64,000 bases of DNA from Candidatus Gastranaerophilales bacterium. Lineage in GTDB: Bacteria; Cyanobacteriota; Vampirovibrionia; Gastranaerophilales; Gastranaerophilaceae. A program made the translations under genes and the position numbers. The stretch covers positions 181,636 through 245,635 of the forward strand of contig CALUUI010000001.1 of NCBI GenBank assembly GCA_944323925.1, written 5' to 3'. Shown piece by piece: positions 51,901 to 58,802 of the stretch (the stretch's first letter is position 1; the number at the start of each line of letters is the position of its first letter). Under the pieces are notes generated by a model that was given only the letters and a program-made list of their open reading frames with translations, was not told where the DNA came from and did no database searches.

Positions 51901-52986
51901 GTGAGAATAAGTGCTATTTTAAGTGCGAATAACAAAGTAAATCCTGAAAAGACTTCGGGAATGTATGTTTCTGCAGATAATAATTCAAAAGGTTTAAGTT
52001 TTTCGTTGTTGGATGATAAAAGTTTATCTTTTAAATCTGTTAATCCTGCGATGGCTGATTTAAGAAGATATGCTAATGATTTTAGATGTGCATATACAGG
52101 CAAAAGAATGATTAGTTTTGAGAGCTACAAATATATATTTGAAAGGTTGAAAAAGAACGGTAAGTCAGATTATAAATTTTTTAATTTTTTAAATAAATAT
52201 AAACCAAGCTTTGATGGGGTTGAACTAGAGGCTTTTAATTTTTATAGAAATAAATTGACTGAGAATAAAACTGCTTCTATACAAGAAATAACTTCCGAAC
52301 AGTTACCTGAAAGTTATTCTAATTTAAAGTCAAAGTATTTAGTTATAATAAGTAGTTTAAAACAATATTCTAATGGGATAAAAAATCAGCAAATGAAGGC
52401 TAGATTTTGTGCTACATTGGATGTTTGGAAAAATGATTTGTTATTAGGAAATTATGATAAGGCAATAGCTTCTGATAGGTATTTACAGATTTTAAATAAG
52501 ATGAAATATAAAAAAAGTGATATAGGTATAAAGTCTATAGTTGGTGAAAAATTAAGAGAACTACCTGACTCAAATAGTGATTTGGATGCATTTATTGTTC
52601 GCTATAAAGACGCCTCAAAAAAACAGTTAGTTAAAAGGATTGTTTCTCCTTTTGTAGTTTCAATTGAGCATGTACGAGCTAAGGCTTGCGGTGGTCATGC
52701 AAGTTCGATTGCTAATTGTATATTAGTAATGTCAAAATTAAATACTGAGCGAGGTAAAGAACCATTATCTGCAATGCTGGTTAAATATCCCGAAAGGGGC
52801 AAGCATATTATGGAATATTTTCATAATGTCATTGAAAAAATTAATCATGGCGGGATGAAAGAATATTTGTGGTATCCGTTCGAGATAAAAAAGACTATTG
52901 AATCTGAAACGAAGAATAGGCTTTCATTGGATTATTCAGGACTAAAGATTTCAGAGGCGGAAGCATATAGAGGATTTATAGCTTAG
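51901..52986 (+). CDS. HNH-like protein with split motif, 361 aa
   Basis: GTG start with AGGAAA about 8 nt upstream. Residues 54-70 (RRYANDFRCAYTGKRM) look like the first half of an HNH zinc/beta-hairpin, but with one Cys. About 190 residues later, 254-285 give SIEHVRAKACGGHASSIANC and MSKLNTERGK, the E-H, N and N of an HNH core (E256, H257, N272, N281). The insert is helical and unassigned. The N-terminus contains LSFKSVNP. No membrane segment. Possible nuclease; the insertion and missing cysteines make activity uncertain. Confidence 0.55.
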   Translation: MRISAILSANNKVNPEKTSGMYVSADNNSKGLSFSLLDDKSLSFKSVNPAMADLRRYANDFRCAYTGKRMISFESYKYIFERLKKNGKSDYKFFNFLNKYKPSFDGVELEAFNFYRNKLTENKTASIQEITSEQLPESYSNLKSKYLVIISSLKQYSNGIKNQQMKARFCATLDVWKNDLLLGNYDKAIASDRYLQILNKMKYKKSDIGIKSIVGEKLRELPDSNSDLDAFIVRYKDASKKQLVKRIVSPFVVSIEHVRAKACGGHASSIANCILVMSKLNTERGKEPLSAMLVKYPERGKHIMEYFHNVIEKINHGGMKEYLWYPFEIKKTIESETKNRLSLDYSGLKISEAEAYRGFIA

Positions 52987-54301
52987 TAAAAATCTCTCGG
53001 ATTAAGTATTCTTCCAACATTTTTTTGTCTGCATTTTTTGCTGATTCATCATTAATAATGATGCAAAAAGCGTATGTATTACCATTAAGAGTATCTACAT
53101 AGCCTGCAATCGAGCCTGTTTGATTTATAGCGCCAGTTTGTGCAAACAATTTTCCTTTCATGTAGCTCATTCTATTATTTAAAACACCTTCTCCGGATGT
53201 TGGAAGTAATTGTTTAATGTCGTATGTTTGTTTGTTAGCAAGAAATGTTGTTATAAATTCCGCAGTTAGTATATTGTCATCGGAAACGCCGCTGGCATCT
53301 GCTATTTTAATGTCTTTAGTGTCTATGTTTAACTGTTTACAGTAATCGTAAAATAGTTTAAGCCCGCCATTAAAGGTACCTTTATTTTCCGGCGATGTTT
53401 TTGCTGCAGCAACTTTAAATACGGTTTCTGAACTAATGTTGTTTCCATTTTTGAGGATTGATGCACCGATTTCATCCATTCCGTGAGATATTATTGCTAT
53501 TTCCTTGAAATCAGGAGTTAGCTTTTTTGATTTGTATAACCCTGAGTAGTCTATTTTTTCTTCATTAAGTATTCTTTCTAAGGTAAGTTTGAAATATCTT
53601 TTTGTGTTAGTTATGGGTATATATTTTGTAACTACGGTGTTAACTGTTCCAGAAGCAATTATCATGTCTGGAGCAATGTAATTTTTCCTTGTAAGTTCTA
53701 TTTTATTAGAATCTCCGGTTATGACTTCGTTGATAAATGATAAAGGGTAGAATTTTTCTTGAGAAATAGTTGCAGGAGAGTTCTTTTCATTAGGAATAAA
53801 TAATACTTTGATAATATTATTATCAAGATTATATGCGCTAAATTTTGCAAGACTTGGATTTAGGTTATCTTCTTCATCCCAACCATTACCCCAGTTTTCA
53901 TCATCTAATATACTGTCATCTATATAAATAGCGTTTGTCTCAGGTTGAATTTTAGTTGCTAGTACTTTTAGATTATCACTTGTCAATAACGGGTCAGCAC
54001 CTAATTTTATAAGATATTCATTTTTTGAATTTTTATATAAACTGGTTTTAAATCTATAATCTCTACCTAAAACATATTCAGCGACTTTGTATGTTAAAAG
54101 TTTTTGAACTGATCCAGGATAAAATTTCTTTTTAGAATGGAGCTGGTATACTTCTTTTCCAGTTTCTGTATTGATTACAGATATTGAAATATCAGATTTT
54201 TTTATGTTGGAGTCGCTAATAATTTTTGAAAAGTCGGCACTCGAAGCTAATACTGGAAGCGAAATTATTGTTAATAAAAAAGTCAAAATATATTTTAACA
54301 T
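52976..54301 (-). CDS. dacB: PBP4-type D-Ala-D-Ala carboxypeptidase (DacB-like)
   Basis: 441 aa with signal peptide (LKYILTFLLTIISLPVLA). Active-site Ser64 and Lys67 in PGSVQKLLTYK; the SxN motif appears as SDDN in DASGVSDDNILTAEF; the third motif, normally KTG, reads QTG in LFAQTGAINQTGSIAGYV. The large inserted domain of S13 enzymes is present. Periplasmic peptidoglycan hydrolysis is expected, but the K-to-Q change may affect it. Overlaps the nitrilase gene by 7 nt. Confidence 0.85.
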   Translation of the reverse strand: MLKYILTFLLTIISLPVLASSADFSKIISDSNIKKSDISISVINTETGKEVYQLHSKKKFYPGSVQKLLTYKVAEYVLGRDYRFKTSLYKNSKNEYLIKLGADPLLTSDNLKVLATKIQPETNAIYIDDSILDDENWGNGWDEEDNLNPSLAKFSAYNLDNNIIKVLFIPNEKNSPATISQEKFYPLSFINEVITGDSNKIELTRKNYIAPDMIIASGTVNTVVTKYIPITNTKRYFKLTLERILNEEKIDYSGLYKSKKLTPDFKEIAIISHGMDEIGASILKNGNNISSETVFKVAAAKTSPENKGTFNGGLKLFYDYCKQLNIDTKDIKIADASGVSDDNILTAEFITTFLANKQTYDIKQLLPTSGEGVLNNRMSYMKGKLFAQTGAINQTGSIAGYVDTLNGNTYAFCIIINDESAKNADKKMLEEYLIREIFTKL

Positions 54302-55113
54302 ATTTTTACCTCATAGGATTTATGAATATCATTTAAAACAGTACATTTATTTCTAAAAATGTACATTTTATCAGTAGAAAGTTCTGTAGAGATGATACCT
54401 TCACCACTGGTTATTTCATTAAGGATATCTCCATTGTAGTCATAAATAAGAGAGTATCCAAGGTTATTTGTTCCATCAGCGAGTTTACCTGATTGTGTTA
54501 GAGCCAGCATAAAACATTGATTTTCAACGGCTCTTGCTCGTGTAAGGGCTAACCAATGATTTTTTCTACCTTCAGGCCAAGCTGCCATATTTATAAGTAA
54601 ATCGGCGCCGGCTTTTCTATAAGCTCTGTATAGCTCTGGAAATCTTATGTCATAGCAGATACTTAGTCCAATATTATAGCCAAGCAAGTTAATTATAACA
54701 GGAGAGTTCCCACATTTTACGTAACTACCTTCTCCGCAGCCATAGTAGGAGAATAAGTGATTTTTCTTATATGTGGTTAATATATCTCCATTTGGAGAGA
54801 TTACAGGACAAGTATTGTAATAGTTCCCATTTTCTTTTGTAATAAGACTTCCACCGATAATATACATATTGTATTTTTTAGAGAGTACTCTAAGTAAATC
54901 AATAGTTTTAGAATTACTAATGTCTTCTGCTGAATCAATGAAATTAGAACATTCCCAGCCTACAGTCCAAACTTCAGGCAAAACAAGAATATCAATATTT
55001 TCTTCTTTGATGTTAGTATCAAGAAGATTTATTAGTTTTTTATGGTTAGCTTGAACATCACCAATGATAGATGACATTTGTAAACCTGCTATTTTGATTT
55101 TTTTTGTTTCCAT
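54295..55113 (-). CDS. Carbon-nitrogen hydrolase (nitrilase superfamily)
   Basis: 272 aa. Catalytic triad visible: Glu in LVLPEVWTVGW, Lys in TYKKNHLF, Cys in GLSICYDIRFPELYR. The GSLITKENG and NNLGYSLIYDYNGDIL stretches favour the omega-amidase/Nit2 branch, which hydrolyses 2-oxoglutaramate-type amides or deaminated glutathione. Cytoplasmic. Part of a DUF374-nitrilase-dacB unit with overlapping ends. Confidence 0.9.
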   Translation of the reverse strand: METKKIKIAGLQMSSIIGDVQANHKKLINLLDTNIKEENIDILVLPEVWTVGWECSNFIDSAEDISNSKTIDLLRVLSKKYNMYIIGGSLITKENGNYYNTCPVISPNGDILTTYKKNHLFSYYGCGEGSYVKCGNSPVIINLLGYNIGLSICYDIRFPELYRAYRKAGADLLINMAAWPEGRKNHWLALTRARAVENQCFMLALTQSGKLADGTNNLGYSLIYDYNGDILNEITSGEGIISTELSTDKMYIFRNKCTVLNDIHKSYEVKIC

Positions 55114-55775
55114 GCTTTTTTCTTCTTCAAATCTTTATAAACAGAGGGGGCTTGTTTTTCCAATTCTAAGAGCGCATTTTGTAACTTCAATCGACAATCT
55201 TCATCTTGTTCGGGTGTATTCTCCGGATTAACATATATAGGTTCACCATATAAGTTTAAAAGTTTGCAAGATAAAAAAGGCATCCTAAAATTATCCCAAG
55301 AATTAAATTTAAGCCAAGTTGGGTCTTCAGAGTACCAGCAAACTGGAACAATTGGTGCACCTCCTAATTTTGCAGCTTTAATAGCTCCTTCTTTTACTAT
55401 TTTGGGGGGACCGCTAGGCCCATCAACCATTATAGCGCAACACCTGTTTTCTTTAAGTTCTGATATCATTTGCATTAGAGCAGTAGAAGCACCTTTTTTA
55501 CCGGTAGACCCCCTTATAACCTTAAAGCCCCATTTCTCACAGATATATGCGACAATATCACCATCTTTTGAGCGGCTTATTAGTATATTGAGGTTTTCTT
55601 TATCTTCTATTCCGTGTACGCAACACTGATGAGCGTGCCACATTGCATAAACACAAGGATACAGTTTAGGATTATTTACTTCCACTATATGCGTAAAAAA
55701 TTCCTGAAATCTGTAGATTAAATATGCTGCGTGTGCAAATTTATGGACATTATCTTTTGTTATAAGTTTAACCAT
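55089..55775 (-). CDS. DUF374 lysophospholipid acyltransferase-like protein
   Basis: 228 aa. AMWHAHQ (acyltransferase HxxxxD-like entry), ISRSKDGDIVAYICEKWGF, RGSTGKKGA and VDGPSGPPKIVKEGAIKAAKLGGAPIVPV are the DUF374 signature. Members sit near Kdo-transferase and LPS genes and may add lipid A acyl chains. The tail is Lys-rich. First gene of its unit, apparently leaderless. Confidence 0.88.
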   Translation of the reverse strand: MVKLITKDNVHKFAHAAYLIYRFQEFFTHIVEVNNPKLYPCVYAMWHAHQCCVHGIEDKENLNILISRSKDGDIVAYICEKWGFKVIRGSTGKKGASTALMQMISELKENRCCAIMVDGPSGPPKIVKEGAIKAAKLGGAPIVPVCWYSEDPTWLKFNSWDNFRMPFLSCKLLNLYGEPIYVNPENTPEQDEDCRLKLQNALLELEKQAPSVYKDLKKKKAWKQKKSK

Positions 55776-55782
55776 TGTTATA

Positions 55783-55788
55783 ATTATA
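55783..55788 (-). promoter_or_regulatory. -10 box, leaderless DUF374 gene
   Basis: TATAAT on the minus strand, 7 nt before ATG 55775; no Shine-Dalgarno. Confidence 0.6.
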
Positions 55789-55812
55789 CTACAAAATCTT
55801 AAATCGTGTAGA

Positions 55813-55845
55813 GTTTGCGGAAAAATTAACGTTTTTCTTGCAAAC
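55813..55845. other. Imperfect hairpin in divergent gap
   Basis: GTTTGC/GCAAAC outer stem and GAAAAA/TTTTTC inner stem separated by small bulges, between the divergent DUF374 and EF-hand genes. It is not followed by T, so it is not a terminator. A TGTAACG half-match lies at 55850-55856. Confidence 0.4.
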
Positions 55846-55916
55846 AGGGTGTAACGGCTTCATAATTTAGTGTATTTAAAGGATTGATTTTTTAGGGACA
55901 ATCATTAAACTGTAAA

Positions 55917-55922
55917 TATAAT
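55917..55922 (+). promoter_or_regulatory. -10 box of the EF-hand gene
   Basis: TATAAT with a second overlapping candidate at 55927-55932. The first leaves room for the AAGGAG ribosome site before ATG 55944. Confidence 0.5.
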
Positions 55923-55943
55923 ACTATATAATAAGGAGCTTTT

Positions 55944-56498
55944 ATGACTAAATATCTTAATGGAACGTCTCTCTACACTGCAGTAAATTCCGGCTTAGCA
56001 AATTCCTATAACATGTTAACGAGTTTGTATAAAGAGGATGGGTTAACATTAGAAAATCTTACTTCTGCAATGAGTAACTCAACTGTTTTAGCGAATAATT
56101 ATGGGGCAACGTTTGCGTCTTATATGATGACAAATTTTTCGAGTATAGATAAAGATAATGATGGAGTATTATCAGCTTCTGATATTCAATCATATATGAA
56201 TACTATTTCCTCACAAGGCTTAACAAGGGAACAGATTTCAACATTAGGAACAACAGCCGGTTTATCTTCTTCTTTGCAGGAAACAGTATTAGCACATTTT
56301 GATGAAATTGATACAAATAATGATAATAAAGTTACTACTGCAGAAATTCAGGCATATAATATAAAATCAGATATATACCAACAAAGAGTAGAAGATTTGA
56401 ACAGGAATATTTCACAAATGTCTTTATATACTGATGATTTACCTGAGTATGAAGGCAGCATGATGGATTATAAATATTTATCAGAAGAAGACAATTAG
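55944..56498 (+). CDS. EF-hand calcium-binding protein, 184 aa
   Basis: AAGGAG ribosome site. Two EF-hand loops: DKDNDGVLSASD (about residues 71-82) and DTNNDNKVTTAE (about 121-132), both with correct Asp/Asn ligands at positions 1, 3 and 5 and a Gly or Asn at 6. The last position is Asp in the first loop and Glu in the second. The N-terminal 60 residues are Ser/Asn/Thr-rich helices. No signal peptide. A calcium-responsive or dockerin-like interaction role is possible; target unknown. Confidence 0.85.
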   Translation: MTKYLNGTSLYTAVNSGLANSYNMLTSLYKEDGLTLENLTSAMSNSTVLANNYGATFASYMMTNFSSIDKDNDGVLSASDIQSYMNTISSQGLTREQISTLGTTAGLSSSLQETVLAHFDEIDTNNDNKVTTAEIQAYNIKSDIYQQRVEDLNRNISQMSLYTDDLPEYEGSMMDYKYLSEEDN

Positions 56499-56511
56499 TT
56501 AATTGTGTTTA

Positions 56512-57801
56512 TTATTTAGGAAGGATAATACTAAATTCTGTAAATTTATCAAGCTCACTGTTGACGCTTAAATCGCCGCCGTGGGCTTTTATTATTTGTT
56601 TAGATAGAAAAAGTCCAAGTCCGGTACCTGTTTTTCGGAATTTTTTGGCTGTTGAATAATATTTTTGGAATATTTTTTTAATATCTTCTTCTGAAATTCC
56701 TTTCCCATAGTCTTTAACGTTTATAATCACTTCGTTTTCTTTTTCAATTATGTTAATATCTATGTCACTTCCTGCATTTCCGTATGAGATAGCATTATGA
56801 ATAAGATTTTTAATAACTCTTTTAATCTGGAAAGCATCGGCATTAATCAGAATATCACTGTCCGTATTTAATTTAAGGTTATTATCCGTATGAGCAGCAA
56901 TCGGTTGCATTTCAAGAATTATATCTTTTAAAAACGAATTCAAGTTAATATTTTCTTTGTATAGAATTAATCCAGATGAGTTCACTTTGTATGTTTCAAG
57001 AACAATTTGAACCAAATCAAGGAGTTCATTATTAGACGCTTTCATGTTTTCGAGAGCAATTTTTTGTTTATCTGTAATAGCACCGAATTTTTCTGTTAAG
57101 AGTAAATCCAGCATATTAGATTCAGCAATAATTGGGACTTTTAAATCGTGAGTAAGAGTTGCAACGAAGTCTTCTTTTAAAGTCTCAATTTCTTTTTGGT
57201 CTGAGATATTTTTTAGAACGAGTACAAATCTTTCTTTTTTATCTTCCAGTTCCAGTTCGTTACAATCTGCGCTAAAACTTAGTTCTGGACTGTTTTTTAT
57301 AGAAATTTCATTATTCTTAAGTTTATATAAATCTTTTTCATCAAGAATATTAATATAATCAAGAATATTTTCGCCTCGAATAGTATTTGATCCAAACCAC
57401 TTATAAATATTATTAGATGCACTAATAATTTTTCCATCGTGGTCAATAATAGCAATTCCATCAGATAGAGAGTTAATAGATGCTTGAAGGAACCTGTTTT
57501 GGTTTCTAAGCTCGGTTTGTGATTCTATAATCATCTGTTCTCTATCGTAGAGAGTTTCAATCATTCTGTTTATGGTGTTAGAGATAGCTTTATATTCAGG
57601 GAATTGTTCTGAATCAATTTTTTTTGCTAAATTCCCATATCTAACTGAATTTAGTGTTGTTTCAACGGTAGCAAGGTAATTTTTTAATAAAGAAAGTTCT
57701 AATTCTAGTTTATTTTTTCTTCTTAAATAATTTATTGCTAAAATGCAAGTAATGCATAGTAAAAGAAAATAGATAAAATATTTTAAAATAATCAGCATCA
57801 T
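56512..57801 (-). CDS. Orphan PAS sensor histidine kinase, 429 aa
   Basis: A membrane helix near residues 3-24, a HAMP-like/coiled segment, then a PAS domain (about 105-200, IIDHDGKIISASNNIYKWFG). H-box THDLKVPIIAESN, N-box NLIHNAISYGN, G1 VKDYGKGISEED and G2 GTGLGLFLSKQIIKAHGG are intact. Only one membrane segment, so it probably senses a cytoplasmic or membrane signal. No response regulator gene is adjacent. Leaderless promoter. Confidence 0.93.
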   Translation of the reverse strand: MMLIILKYFIYFLLLCITCILAINYLRRKNKLELELSLLKNYLATVETTLNSVRYGNLAKKIDSEQFPEYKAISNTINRMIETLYDREQMIIESQTELRNQNRFLQASINSLSDGIAIIDHDGKIISASNNIYKWFGSNTIRGENILDYINILDEKDLYKLKNNEISIKNSPELSFSADCNELELEDKKERFVLVLKNISDQKEIETLKEDFVATLTHDLKVPIIAESNMLDLLLTEKFGAITDKQKIALENMKASNNELLDLVQIVLETYKVNSSGLILYKENINLNSFLKDIILEMQPIAAHTDNNLKLNTDSDILINADAFQIKRVIKNLIHNAISYGNAGSDIDINIIEKENEVIINVKDYGKGISEEDIKKIFQKYYSTAKKFRKTGTGLGLFLSKQIIKAHGGDLSVNSELDKFTEFSIILPK

Positions 57802-57807
57802 CTTTTT

Positions 57808-57816
57808 ATTTTATCA
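57808..57816 (-). promoter_or_regulatory. Extended -10 promoter, leaderless histidine kinase
   Basis: TGA-TAAAAT on the minus strand, 6 nt before the first of two ATGs. Confidence 0.65.
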
Positions 57817-57894
57817 GCATATATATTTTCTGTAAATTAGAAATAAAATTTTTTTATATTCCATTGATTGTTGGATACTAAGGTAGCTAGTGAG

Positions 57895-57903
57895 TGTTAT
57901 AAT
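57895..57903 (+). promoter_or_regulatory. Extended -10 promoter fixing the start of the secreted protein
   Basis: TGT-TATAAT with 6 nt to ATG 57910. It rules against the ATG at 57868, which lies upstream of the promoter. Confidence 0.75.
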
Positions 57904-57909
57904 TGTTAT

Positions 57910-58716
57910 ATGGAAAGGTTTTGTTTCTTAATTATAATTTTTATAATAACAGCAAATGTAGTTCTAAGTATTGATTTGGATACATCGGTTGATGATGAAA
58001 TAAGGAAGAATTATAATTCAAATCAATTAGTTGACGAATTATTACCAGAGTTGCCCAAAATATTACAGCAACCAAGAGAGGAAGCGAAACCTGATACAGC
58101 AGAAGTTATCAGCAAACAAATAACACCTCCACGATATAGGGGGATAATCAAATCAGGGACAAAGATTCCTGTCGTAAGTGAAACAAAGATAAGCGATACC
58201 TTAAGAAAAGGAACAAAAGTTACGTTTCACTGCAAGAATCAAGTTTATGCTAAAGGGGCGGTCATACCTGCGTGGTCAAAATTTTATGGAGAGGTTGAGG
58301 AATCACATTCTCCACAATTAAGTTGTAATGGCGGTTTAGTTGTATTAAAAGTTAATTCAATAGTTGTTAATAAAAATGTAACACCATTAGATGCTTATAT
58401 CACAAGAGCAGATGATAAGAAGATATTTTTTAATAATATAAAGGGAAAGAGAACATACTGGAAAACCTTATGGGCAAAGACGGGTTTTGGCAGAAATTTA
58501 TTTGACAGAATGCTAACTTTGACTGCAAAATTGGGCAAAGATGGTTCTACTATTATATTATCACCATTTCCATTTTGCTATGGAACCGTAGTTCTTGGAT
58601 TAAATACATTAACATCCCCGCTATTTGCATTATTTTCAAAAGGTGGTAGTGTTTCTATACCTGCAGGAACTGAATTTGTAATAAAAGTCCGTGAAGATAC
58701 TGGATTTTATTATTAG
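57910..58716 (+). CDS. Exported protein of unknown function, 268 aa
   Basis: Start chosen from the promoter and because it leaves a clean signal peptide (ERFCFLIIIFIITANVVLS). The mature part has a charged linker to residue ~75, then a beta-rich domain: IKSGTKIPVVSETKI, a strand-turn series with KGTKVTFHC and YAKGAVIPAWSKFYGEVE, ending in SIPAGTEFVIKV. This recalls VirB10/TrbI-like or SAF-like beta barrels, but I cannot confirm it. Two cysteines may form a disulfide. Likely periplasmic. Confidence 0.65.
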   Translation: MERFCFLIIIFIITANVVLSIDLDTSVDDEIRKNYNSNQLVDELLPELPKILQQPREEAKPDTAEVISKQITPPRYRGIIKSGTKIPVVSETKISDTLRKGTKVTFHCKNQVYAKGAVIPAWSKFYGEVEESHSPQLSCNGGLVVLKVNSIVVNKNVTPLDAYITRADDKKIFFNNIKGKRTYWKTLWAKTGFGRNLFDRMLTLTAKLGKDGSTIILSPFPFCYGTVVLGLNTLTSPLFALFSKGGSVSIPAGTEFVIKVREDTGFYY

Positions 58717-58733
58717 GTAGAAATCAAAAAAAA

Positions 58734-58753
58734 GGTGAAACTTTCGTTTCACC
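58734..58753 (-). terminator. Terminator of the autotransporter gene
   Basis: Perfect 8-bp stem GGTGAAAC/GTTTCACC with TTTC loop. On the minus strand it is followed by eight T (complement of the A-run before 58734). Confidence 0.88.
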
Positions 58754-58768
58754 GACCAATGAGGGTAA

Positions 58769-58795
58769 CCGTTTGGGTGTATGAAGTCCAAACGG
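58769..58795. other. Second hairpin behind the autotransporter
   Basis: 8-bp stem CCGTTTGG/CCAAACGG with 11-nt loop between the autotransporter stop and its terminator; no T-run, possibly mRNA 3'-end protection. Confidence 0.5.
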
Positions 58796-58802
58796 CATTC
58801 TT

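Noticed and set aside
57868..57910. Upstream ATG of the exported 268-aa protein
   Set aside because: It precedes the TGT-TATAAT promoter and would mask a clean signal peptide.
58769..58795. Second hairpin as an attenuator or attachment site
   Set aside because: No T-run and no tRNA or integrase nearby; only recorded as a hairpin.
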